Below are positions 8,467-17,089 of a stretch of DNA of 64,000 nt, piece by piece. Under the pieces are notes generated by a model that had not been told where the DNA came from, searched no databases, and saw nothing but the letters and a program-made list of their open reading frames with translations. Within the stretch, counting starts at the first letter, position 1, and every line of letters starts with the position of its first letter. Source of the stretch: Candidatus Rhodoferax randersensis. Lineage in GTDB: Bacteria > Pseudomonadota > Gammaproteobacteria > Burkholderiales > Burkholderiaceae_C. The translations under genes and the position numbers were made by a program. The stretch is taken from contig JADKEH010000002.1 in assembly GCA_016718155.1 (NCBI GenBank), positions 124,001-188,000 of the forward strand, read 5' to 3'.

Positions 8467-9420
8467 CTACAACTGCGCCGCGGGTTCCGAGCTTGGTGCA
8501 CTGGCTGGCACCACCACTGGCCGGCGGCTGTAGCTAGCCACCTTGGCGCCATCGCGCAGAAACTGCAGCCACTCGTCCATGCCAGCACCGGTGGTGGCCG
8601 AGACCTGGATCACACGGATGCGCGGGTTGACGCGCCGGGCAAAGCCAATGGCGGCGTCCACGTCATACGTCAGGTAGGGCAGCAGATCGATCTTGTTGAG
8701 CAGCATCACGCTGGCCGCACGAAACATGTCGGGGTACTTGATCGGTTTGTCCTCGCCCTCGGTCACCGACAAGACCGCCACCTTATGCGCCTCGCCCAGG
8801 TCGAAAGCGGCCGGGCAGACCAGGTTGCCGACGTTCTCGATCATCAGCAGGGTGTTGTCGGTCAGTGGCAGCTTGGCCATGGCCTGGCCCACCATGTGGG
8901 CATCCAGATGGCAGCCCTTGCCGGTGTTGATCTGGATGGCGCTCGCCCCGGTGGCGCGGATGCGCTCGGCGTCCTGGCTGGTCTGCTGGTCGCCTTCGAT
9001 CACCGCCACGGCTTGCGCGCCCAGCATCTGGATGGTCTTGCACAACAGCGTGGTCTTGCCCGAGCCAGGACTGGACACCAGGTTGAGCGCAAAGATGCCC
9101 TGCTGCGCCAGGCGCTGCCGATTGGCCTGGGCAAAAGCATTGTTCTTGGACAGGATGTCCTGCTCGATCTGCACCATGCGCGTCTGGCTGAGGCCCGGTG
9201 CGTGCGAGTGGGCTGCTTCTTCGCCGTGATGGTGGTGAGGTGTGTGGTCGTGATCATGGCCGCAGGAGTGATCGTGGCTGTGATCGTGGTCGTGACGATG
9301 CCGGGTGCCATCGGCGTGCACATGCTCATGGCTGCCGTGTTGTCCATGGTCGTGAGCGTGATCGACAGACTCGCCGTCGATCTTGACTAACCCCGAAGCA
9401 CAACCGCAAGTGGTACACAT
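8467..9420 (-). CDS. hypB: HypB, nickel-handling GTPase with histidine-rich metal store
   Basis: 317 aa. The N-terminus MCTTCGC gives the CxxCGC high-affinity nickel site. A long histidine-rich stretch follows (residues ~19-72), typical of nickel-storing HypB. The GTPase domain shows SSPGSGKTTLL (P-loop), IEGDQQTSQD, ENVGNLVCP and NKIDLL. It works with HypA to load Ni into the large subunit. AGGAG sits just upstream of the ATG. The C-terminal tail after SYSRRPVVV is low-complexity. The gene is separated from hypA by 589 bp of repeats. Confidence 0.96.
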   Translation of the reverse strand: MCTTCGCASGLVKIDGESVDHAHDHGQHGSHEHVHADGTRHRHDHDHSHDHSCGHDHDHTPHHHHGEEAAHSHAPGLSQTRMVQIEQDILSKNNAFAQANRQRLAQQGIFALNLVSSPGSGKTTLLCKTIQMLGAQAVAVIEGDQQTSQDAERIRATGASAIQINTGKGCHLDAHMVGQAMAKLPLTDNTLLMIENVGNLVCPAAFDLGEAHKVAVLSVTEGEDKPIKYPDMFRAASVMLLNKIDLLPYLTYDVDAAIGFARRVNPRIRVIQVSATTGAGMDEWLQFLRDGAKVASYSRRPVVVPASAPSSEPAAQL

Positions 9421-10009
9421 GGTTTTCTCCTGACCTCTAAATCATTAAGGGCAACACAAAAGCGCCATCCCGCAGACACGAACCCCCGTCATTGCGAGCC
9501 TCCGGTTCCGGGTCTGAACCGCACACGGACCTTGAACCTGGCTCGTCATCGCGAGGCCGCAGGCCGTGGCGATCCATGTATTTTGGGGCCATGGATTGCC
9601 GCACTTCGTTCGCAATGACGACCGGTTCATGGAAAGCGCAGTGAAGCAATCCAGGACCCCTGAATCCATCGACTGCCGCGCTGCGCTCGCAGTGACGGCA
9701 TCAGGTTCAAGGTCCGTGTGCGGTATCGGCCCGGATTCGGGAGGCTCTCAATGACGGACTCCTTGTGCCACGCTACGCTTTCCATGAACCGGTCGTCATT
9801 GCGAACGGAGGGAGAAACGGGGCACCCCGCACCCCGGGGGCGGCGGCGCGGGGCGGGCGGGGGGGGGGGGGGGGCGGGGGGGGGGGGGGGCGGGGGGGGG
9901 GCGGGGGGGAGGGCTCGCAATGACGAGGCGATTTCGCCTCGCTACGACGAGTTTGTGGTCGCGCATTGGGGCTGCTTCGATAGTGTTGCACGTCGTCCTT
10001 GACACTCGC
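9421..10009. repeat. REP-like repeat cluster with poly-G tract between hypA and hypB
   Basis: No credible gene in this 589-bp gap. It contains several inverted and direct copies of the REP-like core (CATTGCGAG / CTCGCAATG and variants, for example 9492-9502, 9614-9622, 9798-9807, 9913-9923). It also carries a module, GAGCCTCC...CACACGGACCTTGAACCTG, shared with 18.8 kb and 23.3 kb. An extreme G tract interrupts it at 9848-9912. Small frames through it are repeat-derived and low-complexity. Confidence 0.8.
9848..9912. repeat. 65-nt near-pure G tract
   Basis: A run of almost only G broken by single C's, inside a REP-like palindrome whose other arm resumes at CTCGCAATGACG (9913-9924). It could form a G-quadruplex, or it could be a base-calling or assembly artefact in a hard hairpin. 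Base composition is unlike anything else in the window. Confidence 0.85.
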
Positions 10010-10351
10010 TTACGTCACTTCCAAATCTTTCACCCGCATCTCAGTGCCGCCGGTGACCTGCATCTGGAAGCCACCGCACTCGGGGCACTCGCCAAACACT
10101 TCTTTCATGGGCACCGACTTGGCGCAGGCCATGCACCAGCCGGTGCCGGGCAGTTCGATGATTTCCAGTTGCGCGCCCTGGGCCACGCTACCCCGCGTGA
10201 CCGCGTCAAAACAAAAGCGCATCGCCTCGGGCTCCACGCCCGACAGTTGGCCGATTTCCAGCCGCACCACGCTGACCTGGGTGAACGATTGTGCGCCTGC
10301 CGCGTCCTCGATCAATTGCAACACCCCTTCGGCGAGCGACATCTCGTGCAT
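10010..10351 (-). CDS. hypA: HypA, nickel metallochaperone
   Basis: 113 aa. MHE at the N-terminus gives the nickel ligand His2. The zinc site is two CxxC motifs: CMAC (C73/C76) and CPEC (C89/C92). HypA delivers nickel together with HypB. It is 11 bp downstream of hybE on the same strand. It closes the structural/early-maturation block before the REP-like cluster. Confidence 0.96.
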   Translation of the reverse strand: MHEMSLAEGVLQLIEDAAGAQSFTQVSVVRLEIGQLSGVEPEAMRFCFDAVTRGSVAQGAQLEIIELPGTGWCMACAKSVPMKEVFGECPECGGFQMQVTGGTEMRVKDLEVT

Positions 10352-10362
10352 GGCGCGGGCTC

Positions 10363-11004
10363 CTAGCGGGCGCGCAGCGAGAAAAAGCCACGCCGCGACA
10401 GGGCAGGCCGGTCGCTAGCGACTGGCACCGTGACGGGTACCTTTTGCGCGACGGGGGGTTTCGCTGCCGCCGCCGACGATTCCGCAGCCCTTGCTTCGGG
10501 CGCCGGTGGCGCCGTCAGCAACGCCACCATGGACGCGCGCGCGGTCATGGCAGCTTCGACCTGGTTTGAAAACTTGCCCATGGGCGAGAACAGCGAACAG
10601 CTCTGGAACTCGCCCAGCTCGGCCTCCTCGCTGCCCAAAAAAGCAAACTCGCCGGCCGGGAATTTGACAAAGCGACGCTTGTTCTCGCCGGTCCAGACCC
10701 AGTTGTCGGTGCTGCCGGGCACCAGCAACACACTCATGCACCAGGGTGTCACCACGATGCCCAGCCAGTGCCCTTGCCAGCGCTGAAAGTCAATCGCCTC
10801 GACCGACAAGGCCGCGTTGAGGATGGGCACATCGGCCATGCGTTCCTGGTGGACGCGAAAGTAGGTCTGCTCGACCAGATCGCTGGGGTTGTGCGCGTGC
10901 ACTCGGAACGCGCCTTGAGATGGCGCGACCGCGCTCACTGGACAGCCTTCGCCCTCGCGGGCTACGGTGCGAGCTTGCTTGGGGCGGCCCGGCGCGGCGC
11001 TCAT
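10363..11004 (-). CDS. hybE: HybE/HupJ-type [NiFe]-hydrogenase assembly chaperone
   Basis: About 213 aa. The conserved core is NPSDLVEQTYFRVHQERMADVPILN, then FQRWQGHWLGIVVTPWCMSV, FPAGEFAFLG and CSLFSPMGKF (split here only to name motifs), typical of HybE/HupJ. Such proteins assist assembly or Tat proofreading of uptake hydrogenase subunits. The C-terminal 45 residues are Ala/Pro-rich and end in LSRRGFFSLRAR, as in other family members. I chose the ATG at 11004, which overlaps the upstream hypC-like stop as ATGA. Confidence 0.88.
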   Translation of the reverse strand: MSAAPGRPKQARTVAREGEGCPVSAVAPSQGAFRVHAHNPSDLVEQTYFRVHQERMADVPILNAALSVEAIDFQRWQGHWLGIVVTPWCMSVLLVPGSTDNWVWTGENKRRFVKFPAGEFAFLGSEEAELGEFQSCSLFSPMGKFSNQVEAAMTARASMVALLTAPPAPEARAAESSAAAAKPPVAQKVPVTVPVASDRPALSRRGFFSLRAR

Positions 11005-11258
11005 ACTGCCTCGCCCCAACTGCGCGCGTCGTCGCCTTGTGTCATCAGTTGTTGCATCAGCGCCAGTGCTTCCTCGGCGCGCTGGGTTTCGACCCGCTCG
11101 AACGCAAAACCACCGGCCTGGATCAGCAGGTAGTCGCCCACCGCCACATCTTGGTCTTCCAGCAACAACAAGCTAACCTCGCGCGTCTGCCCGAAGCACT
11201 CGGTCAGCGCGGTGCCATCACGAACTTCAATCACGCGGGAGGGGGCGGCCAGACACAC
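11001..11258 (-). CDS. HypC/HybG-family chaperone, second copy
   Basis: 85 aa starting MCLAAPSRVIEV with the invariant Cys2 and an OB-fold pattern (VSLLLLEDQDVAVGDYLLIQAGGF). It is placed between the large-subunit protease and hybE, the position of the hydrogenase-specific HypC paralogue (HybG/HupF) in other clusters. It is clearly divergent from the HypC at 5896-6138. By analogy it probably accompanies the large-subunit precursor encoded just upstream. Confidence 0.9.
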   Translation of the reverse strand: MCLAAPSRVIEVRDGTALTECFGQTREVSLLLLEDQDVAVGDYLLIQAGGFAFERVETQRAEEALALMQQLMTQGDDARSWGEAV

Positions 11259-11267
11259 GGCAAGCCT

Positions 11268-11759
11268 TCAATGCACCGACACTGCAAGCGGCGTCAACAC
11301 GTACCCGCGTTGGGCCAACTCGGCCACAGCCATGTCCACCAGGGTCGGAATCCGCTCGGCCACCGTGGGCGTCATCTCCATGCCCAACTCCAGCGAGACC
11401 GGCTCCACGCCCAGCACCACGATCTCTTGCGGCATGGTGCCCAGCAGCTCCAGGCTGGCCAGCACGTCGGGTAGCGCAATCTGGTGCGGCGAGAGTTTGC
11501 GGCGGAAAAACACCGGAATGTCGTCGCCGGCGATCTTCACCACCGTGCCGGGCGCGGCGCCGGTCTTGACCACGTCGATGACGACCAGAAAGTCAAGGTC
11601 GGACAGGTCTTCGATCATCTCCATGCCGGAGGTTCCGCCGTCGATCACCTGCACGTTGTCGGGTATCTGGTAGGCGCTTTCCAGTGCCATGGCGGCGCGC
11701 ACACCGGCCGCCTCGTCAGTGAGGATGGTGTTGCCGATACCCAGAACCACAGCGCGCAT
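11268..11759 (-). CDS. hybD: HybD/HupD-type hydrogenase maturation protease
   Basis: 163 aa, normal for the family. It begins VVLGIGNTILTDEAAGV; Glu16, an Asp in LVVIDVV, and a His in SPHQIALPDVL are the expected nickel-sensing ligands. The enzyme removes the C-terminal peptide of the large subunit after Ni insertion; that peptide is present in the gene product of 11912-13618. A REP-like palindrome separates it from the large subunit gene. Confidence 0.94.
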   Translation of the reverse strand: MRAVVLGIGNTILTDEAAGVRAAMALESAYQIPDNVQVIDGGTSGMEMIEDLSDLDFLVVIDVVKTGAAPGTVVKIAGDDIPVFFRRKLSPHQIALPDVLASLELLGTMPQEIVVLGVEPVSLELGMEMTPTVAERIPTLVDMAVAELAQRGYVLTPLAVSVH

Positions 11760-11826
11760 AAGTAAAGACCCAAAAAGTGAATCGGGGCGAACCGCTCGAC
11801 CCGATCATGTTAGCGTGAAAGCACAT

Positions 11827-11905
11827 CGTCATTGCGAACGCAGTGAAGCAATCCATGCCGGCAAAATACCTGGATCGCCACGGCCTGCGGCCTCGCGATG
11901 ACGAT
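11827..11905. repeat. REP-like palindrome between large subunit and protease genes
   Basis: CGTCATTGCGAACGCAGTGAAGC... and the partly complementary ...CTGCGGCCTCGCGATGACG bracket a short centre containing GGATCGCCACGG. It belongs to the same family as the copies at 9.5, 18.8, 23.3, 50.9 and 52.9 kb. It lies inside the hydrogenase operon and could act as an mRNA-stabilising hairpin. Confidence 0.7.
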
Positions 11906-11911
11906 ACTGGT

Positions 11912-13618
11912 TTACACCGCCTTGACCGTGATCGCGGTGTTGCTCTCGGTATCCGTCAGGTGAATGGCACAGGCAATACACGGGTCAAACGAGTGGATGG
12001 TGCGCAGCACTTCCAGCGGTTTTTCTGCGTCGGCAATCGGCGTGTTGAGCAAGGAAGCCTCATACGGACCGGGTTCGTCCTTCTCGTTGCGCGGGCAGGC
12101 GTTCCAGGTGGAGGGCACCACGCACTGGTAGTTCTTGATCTTGCCGTTGTCGATGACCACCCAGTGCGACAGCGCGCCACGCGGCGCCTCGTGAAAGCCC
12201 ACGCCCATGACCTCGTCCTTGGGGAACACCGGCCGGTTGAAGGTAGACAGGTCGCCTTTGCCCATGTTGGTGAGCAAGGCGGTCCACTGCTCGGACAGCA
12301 GGTCCACATTGACGCAGCAGGAGATGGCGCGCGCGGCGTGGCGGCCAATGGTGGAGTGCATGGCGTCCAGCCCGATCTTGGTCTTGGCCAGTGCCGAGAC
12401 GGTGTCCAGCGTGGCGGTAGCGTACTTGGTGGTGGCCTCGTGCTTGGCCGCCAGACCGTTGAGCACACGCGCCAATGGGCCCACTTGCGCGGTCTTGCCG
12501 TAGAAGGTGGGCGACTTCATCCAGGAATATTTGGCATCGTCCTTGAAGTCGGTGTAGTTGGGCTTGGTCTCGCCCTTGTAGGGGTGCAGGGCACCGGCCT
12601 TTTCGTAGTCGTACCAGGAGTGTTTGACCGACTCCTCGACGCCCTTGGTCCAGTACTCGTCGTTGAACGACGAGATCGGCTTGTATTTGCCAAGGTCACC
12701 ACCTTCGATGAAGCCGCCGGGAAAGGCAAACTTGGTGCCTTTGCTGTCGAGCGGAATGTCGGGCACCGACAGGTAGTTGGTGATGCCCTTGCCGATCTGC
12801 GTCCACTCCGGGTAGAAAGCGCCGACGGCCGCCACGTCGATCAGGTAGACGTTCTTGACGAAGTCCGACAACTCGTCGATCCAGCCCTTGATGGCCATCA
12901 GGCGTTCCACCGTCAGCACCGCCTGCGAGTCGGTGGCCAGCGGGTTGGCCACACCGCCCACGGCCACGTTCTGGATGTGCGGCGTCTTGGAGCCCAGGAT
13001 GGCCACGATCTTGTTGGCCTTGCGCTGCACTTCCAGCGCCTGGAGGTAGTGCGCCACCGCCATCAGGTTCACCTCGGGCGAGAGCTTCATGGCCGGGTGG
13101 CCCCAGTAGCCGTTGGTGAAGGGGCCCAGCTGCCCGCCATTGACGAAATGCTTGAGGCGTTCGTGCACGCGGCGCATCTCGTGCTTGTTGTTGAGGTGCC
13201 AGCTCGACAGGCTCTCGCCCAGCAGCGCGGCCTTGTCCGGATCGGCCTTGAGCGCCGAGGTGACGTCCACCCAATCCAGCGCCGACAGGTGGTAGAAGTG
13301 CACGATGAAGTCGTGCACCGAGTGCGCCAGGATGATCAGGTTGCGGATGTACTGGGCATTGAGCGGGATCTCCATCTTGAGGGCGTTCTCCACCGCCCGC
13401 ACCGAGGTGATGGCATGCACCGTGGTGCAAACGCCGCAGATGCGCTGGGTAATAGCCCAGGCATCACGCGGGTCGCGCCCGAGCAGGATGAGTTCAACCC
13501 CGCGCCACATCTGGCCGGAGGACCAGGCTTTTTGGACCTTGCCGCCATCGACGTCAACGTCGATTCGCAGGTGGCCCTCGATACGGGTGATGGGGTCAAT
13601 CGTGATGCGTTTGGACAT
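11912..13618 (-). CDS. hybC: [NiFe]-hydrogenase large subunit (HybC-like, group 1)
   Basis: 568 aa. Active-site cysteines appear as RICGVC (C61, C64) and DPCIACAIH (C547, C550, then H553). After His553 comes a 15-residue extension, the peptide expected to be cut off by the HybD-type protease. IDPITRIEGHLRID at the N-terminus is the usual L0 motif. The protein carries the NiFe(CN)2CO site and partners with the small subunit at 15856-17037. Length and motifs are complete; the sequence resembles HybC more than HyaB or HoxG. Confidence 0.97.
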   Translation of the reverse strand: MSKRITIDPITRIEGHLRIDVDVDGGKVQKAWSSGQMWRGVELILLGRDPRDAWAITQRICGVCTTVHAITSVRAVENALKMEIPLNAQYIRNLIILAHSVHDFIVHFYHLSALDWVDVTSALKADPDKAALLGESLSSWHLNNKHEMRRVHERLKHFVNGGQLGPFTNGYWGHPAMKLSPEVNLMAVAHYLQALEVQRKANKIVAILGSKTPHIQNVAVGGVANPLATDSQAVLTVERLMAIKGWIDELSDFVKNVYLIDVAAVGAFYPEWTQIGKGITNYLSVPDIPLDSKGTKFAFPGGFIEGGDLGKYKPISSFNDEYWTKGVEESVKHSWYDYEKAGALHPYKGETKPNYTDFKDDAKYSWMKSPTFYGKTAQVGPLARVLNGLAAKHEATTKYATATLDTVSALAKTKIGLDAMHSTIGRHAARAISCCVNVDLLSEQWTALLTNMGKGDLSTFNRPVFPKDEVMGVGFHEAPRGALSHWVVIDNGKIKNYQCVVPSTWNACPRNEKDEPGPYEASLLNTPIADAEKPLEVLRTIHSFDPCIACAIHLTDTESNTAITVKAV

Positions 13619-13641
13619 GTGCTGTCTCCACTCTTATTGAT

Positions 13642-14802
13642 TTAACGGGCCACCTGCGCGCTTTCCCGGGGCAGCACCGGGAAACGACGGGTGATGATGA
13701 TGTAGCCAAGGACCTCCAGGGCGAATATGCCGACGGTGACCAGCACCTCGGGCAGAGTCGGGAAGTAGCTGAAGCCCGGGCCAGTGTCGTAGCCGATCAG
13801 AAAGCCATTGATGCGCATCAGCGCGCCGCCGGTCATGAGCAATACACCGGCCAGAAACAGCTTGGCCGGATTGCGCCGGTTGGACTCGGCCCCAATCAGC
13901 ACCAGCGGCGCAATAAAGCAGGCCAACTCCAGCCAGAACGACACGGCAGCGATGGAGGCGGTGAAAGCGTGGCCCCAGACCCCCCGCACGGTCAGGTCGC
14001 CCAGGCGCACCAACAAAAAGGCCACCAGCACCCCCAGCATGATCTTGGCCATGGGCGTGAGCAAATGGGTCTCAAGCTTGCGCCGGTAGGTGGTGGAGGT
14101 GAGGCAGGACTCGAACAACACCACCGCGTAACCCATCGAAATAGCCGACAGCAGGTACAGCGCCGGCTGCACCGGTGTTTGCCACAGCGGGTGAATCTGC
14201 ACCCCCATCACCACCAGCAAAGTACCCAGTGAGGACTGGTGCATCATCGGCAGCACGGTGCCCAGCGCGATGATGAAGAACATCGCCTTGTTGAGCTTCT
14301 TCTTGGCGTCGTGTTTGCCCATCTGCTCCATGAAGGTGGGCGAGAACTCGATCCACATCACCACGATATAGAGCGAGATGCACAGCGCCACCTCGAACAT
14401 CACCGAACCCGGATTGGCCGAACCCGGCCAGAACATGTTCCACACATTCCATGGACGGCCCAGGTCGAAGATCACGCCGACACCGGCCAGCGTGTAGCCA
14501 AACAGGCTGGCCAACAGGGCCGGGCGCACCAGCGGGTGGTACTCGCCGCGGTTGAAGATGTAGACCAGCATGGCCACCGAGAAGCCGCCGCAGGCGAAGG
14601 CCGAGCCAATCACCACATCGACCACCACCCAAATACCCCAGGGGTAGCCGTCGTTGAGCGCGGTGACGCTGCCCAGGCCAAATGTGAACCGCACCGCCAG
14701 CACCGCCAGCATCACGGCCACCAGCACGCCACAGCTCAGTGTGACGGCGTTGAGCAGCCGACCGCCCACCGGGGCTGGCGCGGCGTGTTGATAAGCACTC
14801 AT
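13642..14802 (-). CDS. hybB: HybB-like integral membrane subunit (NrfD/PsrC family)
   Basis: 386 aa with about ten hydrophobic segments and no haem-b ligand pattern of HyaC/HoxZ type. Features include DGYPWGIWVVVDVVIGSAF, DLGRPWNVWNMF and a C-terminal YIIITRRFPVLP tail. HybB-type proteins pass electrons or protons between the ferredoxin subunit and the quinone pool. The ATG at 14802 lies one base after the hybA stop and behind AGGAGG. This subunit rather than a cytochrome b marks the enzyme as Hyd-2-like. Confidence 0.9.
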   Translation of the reverse strand: MSAYQHAAPAPVGGRLLNAVTLSCGVLVAVMLAVLAVRFTFGLGSVTALNDGYPWGIWVVVDVVIGSAFACGGFSVAMLVYIFNRGEYHPLVRPALLASLFGYTLAGVGVIFDLGRPWNVWNMFWPGSANPGSVMFEVALCISLYIVVMWIEFSPTFMEQMGKHDAKKKLNKAMFFIIALGTVLPMMHQSSLGTLLVVMGVQIHPLWQTPVQPALYLLSAISMGYAVVLFESCLTSTTYRRKLETHLLTPMAKIMLGVLVAFLLVRLGDLTVRGVWGHAFTASIAAVSFWLELACFIAPLVLIGAESNRRNPAKLFLAGVLLMTGGALMRINGFLIGYDTGPGFSYFPTLPEVLVTVGIFALEVLGYIIITRRFPVLPRESAQVAR

Positions 14803-14803
14803 G

Positions 14804-15853
14804 TCAACCTTCCTCCTTGTCGGACTCGGTGTCATCCGGCTTGACGTTGCGCTTGGCAATGAAACTCATTGCGCCCAGCACGGCAAACGGCATGATCAGG
14901 TTGCCATACAGCGTGTGCTGAATCGTCTCGGACATGGCGGCCGCCGCATCGGGCGGCAAGTTGGGCATGCCAACTTTTTGGAAGTTGACGCCGGAGAGCT
15001 TGAGCACCTGGGTGCCGCCGTACTCCTTGTCGCCGTAGATGTGCTGCAAGTACTTGCCCGCCTGCGTCTCGTAGCTCTGGTCGGGCTCGGCACGCCACTT
15101 GGGCGTGGTCGGGGCCACCTTGCCCTGGGCGGCGGCGTTCTTCTCTGCCTGCGACTTGAGCCGGCCGCGCGGAAAAGTGTTGACCTCGCCCGGCTTCATG
15201 GCGATGCGGCGCTTGGCTTCGACCAGCAGATCCTCGGTGCGGCCAAACAGCGTGGCGCCGGTCGGGCAAACCTCGGCGCAGGCCGAGTACTGACCGTCCT
15301 TGTGCCGATGCCGACACAACTCGCACTTGCCGATGCGCCCGGTGGGCGAGTCGTATTGGTACTTGGGGATGCCAAACGGACAAGCCGCCACGCAGTAGCG
15401 GCAACCAATACACTTGTCGGCGTTGTAGCCCACCACGCCGGTGACCGGGTCCTTGGTCATGGCCGACACCGGGCAGGCCGACACGCAGGACGGGTCGCCG
15501 CAGTGCATGCACGAGGTCTTCATGAACGCGTAGCCGTTGGCCTCGGCGTCCTTGGTTTCCATGGTGCCGTTGCGGTACATCTTGATCAGGTTGAAGGTGT
15601 AGCCCGAGGTGTCCAGCGGCGTATCCCACAGATGATCGGCGGTGGAGTACTCGGCCGGGTTCTCATTGGCCTGCTTGCAGGCGGACACACAGGCCTTGCA
15701 GCCCACGCACAGCGTTGCGTCGTACAACAGGCCCAGCGCCTCGGCGGGCCGGGGCCGGGTTTCCCGCGCACTGGCGGCGGGTGCCATCACCGCCGTGGTC
15801 ACCGCGGCGCCACTGGCGATGGCGCCCTTGAGGAAATTGCGACGGGTGTCCAT
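14804..15853 (-). CDS. hybA: HybA-like Tat-exported ferredoxin subunit
   Basis: About 349 aa. The Tat motif TRRNFLKG is at residues 3-10. Four cysteine clusters follow: CVGCKACVSACKQ, CMHCGDPSCVSACPV, CIGCRYCVAACPF and CELCRH...CAEVCPTGA, enough for four [4Fe-4S] centres. A C-terminal membrane segment (NLIMPFAVLGAMSFIAKR) anchors it. It links the small subunit to the HybB-type membrane protein. I chose the ATG at 15853, two bases after the hybO stop; a GTG at 15859 overlapping that stop is an alternative. Confidence 0.93.
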   Translation of the reverse strand: MDTRRNFLKGAIASGAAVTTAVMAPAASARETRPRPAEALGLLYDATLCVGCKACVSACKQANENPAEYSTADHLWDTPLDTSGYTFNLIKMYRNGTMETKDAEANGYAFMKTSCMHCGDPSCVSACPVSAMTKDPVTGVVGYNADKCIGCRYCVAACPFGIPKYQYDSPTGRIGKCELCRHRHKDGQYSACAEVCPTGATLFGRTEDLLVEAKRRIAMKPGEVNTFPRGRLKSQAEKNAAAQGKVAPTTPKWRAEPDQSYETQAGKYLQHIYGDKEYGGTQVLKLSGVNFQKVGMPNLPPDAAAAMSETIQHTLYGNLIMPFAVLGAMSFIAKRNVKPDDTESDKEEG

Positions 15854-15855
15854 GG

Positions 15856-17037
15856 TCACACCTTGGTCTGGTCTTGCGAGGCGGCGCCTTCCTTGGCGCG
15901 TTCGGCTTCTTGTGCCGCGTGCGACAGGCCCAGGTTGCGCGTCAGCATGACGGCGGCACCGGCAGCGGCGGCGGCCAGCGCGGCCACGGCCGCTGCCGAG
16001 GCGAAGGTAGCGCCCTTGCCCTGCTCCTCGACGATGCGCGGGTACTGCAGCGGCGGTGTCACATTGAGCATCTTGGCCACCTGGTGGATCGGCTTCGTGA
16101 AGCCCACACCCTTCTCAGAACAGCCAATGCAGGGGTGACCGCAACCGACCGGCCAGTTGTTCTCACCCGCATCGCCAAAGCCCAAAGTGGAGCAGTTGGC
16201 GTAGGTCTCTGGACCCTTGCAGCCGAGTTTGTACAGGCAGTAGCCCTGGCGGTGGCCGCTGTCGCCAAATTCCATCGCGAAGCGGCCGGCATCGAAGTGC
16301 GCGCGGCGTTCGCAGTTTTCGTGGATCAGACGCGAGTAGGCAAACTTGGGGCGACCCAGCTTGTCCAATTCGGGCAGCTTGCCGAAGGTCAGGAAGTGCA
16401 CCACCGTGGCCAGAAAGTTGTACGGGTTGGGCGGGCAGCCGGGGATGGTGACCACCGGTTTGCCCAGCACCTCGCCCACGCTGGACGCGCCGGTCGGATT
16501 CGGCCCGGTGGAGGGCATGCCGCCCCAGGACGCGCAGGAACCGATGGCGATCACGGCAGCCGCGTCGGCGGCACATTCCTTGACCAGATCGATCGCCTTG
16601 TGGCCGCCAATCTTGCAGTAGTTGCCGTTGTCCTTGGTCGGGATCGCCCCTTCGACCACCAGTATGTATTTGCCCTTGTTGGCCTTCATCGCGTCCTTGC
16701 GGGCGGCCTCGGCCTGGTGGCCGGCGGCGGCCATCAGGGTCTCGTGGTAGTCCAGCGAGATGACGTCCAGAATCAGCTTCTCCAGCGTCGGGTGCTCGGC
16801 GCGCAGCAGCGACTCCGAGCAGCCGGTGCACTCCTGAAAGTGCAGCCAGATCACCGACGGCCGTTTCGACGTCTCAATGGCCTTGGCCACCGCCGCCTCG
16901 GCGCCTTTGGGCAGGCCCATGGTGACGGCCAGCGTGGCGCAGAACTGCAGGTACTCGCGTCGCGACAGGCCCAGGCGCTGTTCAACGTCGTGCAGGGCCT
17001 GACGACCCAGATCGAAGATCTCGTGTGTATCGCTCAT
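15856..17037 (-). CDS. hybO: [NiFe]-hydrogenase small subunit (HybO-like)
   Basis: 393 aa from the ATG at 17037 (GGGGA nine bases upstream). Tat signal SRREYLQFC at residues 25-33. Proximal cluster cysteines are C70 and C73 (ECTGC), C168 (GSCASWGG) and the GCPPNP cysteine. The two positions that are extra Cys in O2-tolerant Hyd-1/MBH enzymes are Gly here (residues 72 and 173). Distal and medial ligands (HENCERR, GYCLYKLGC, HPCIGCSE) are present. A C-terminal hydrophobic anchor precedes a charged tail. It heads the operon behind a sigma-54 promoter. Confidence 0.96.
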   Translation of the reverse strand: MSDTHEIFDLGRQALHDVEQRLGLSRREYLQFCATLAVTMGLPKGAEAAVAKAIETSKRPSVIWLHFQECTGCSESLLRAEHPTLEKLILDVISLDYHETLMAAAGHQAEAARKDAMKANKGKYILVVEGAIPTKDNGNYCKIGGHKAIDLVKECAADAAAVIAIGSCASWGGMPSTGPNPTGASSVGEVLGKPVVTIPGCPPNPYNFLATVVHFLTFGKLPELDKLGRPKFAYSRLIHENCERRAHFDAGRFAMEFGDSGHRQGYCLYKLGCKGPETYANCSTLGFGDAGENNWPVGCGHPCIGCSEKGVGFTKPIHQVAKMLNVTPPLQYPRIVEEQGKGATFASAAAVAALAAAAAGAAVMLTRNLGLSHAAQEAERAKEGAASQDQTKV

Positions 17038-17089
17038 GTCTCGTGTCCCCATTTGCCAGGCCGCGTCCGGGCCCGATCAGGGTTGTCAA

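Noticed and set aside
6563..8533. 656-codon open frame opposite hypF
   Set aside because: Antisense shadow of hypF, rich in Arg/Gln/His as expected from reversed GC-rich codons.
9627..9991. Proline- or glycine-rich small ORFs across the G tract
   Set aside because: They arise from the homopolymer and REP-like repeats; no start signals or conservation.
9421..10009. CRISPR array
   Set aside because: Repeats are palindromic, unevenly spaced and of mixed types; there are no uniform spacers and no cas genes.
11843..13645. 600-codon open frame on the plus strand opposite hybC
   Set aside because: It is the antisense of a full-length, motif-complete hydrogenase large subunit in GC-rich DNA; it has no family features of its own.
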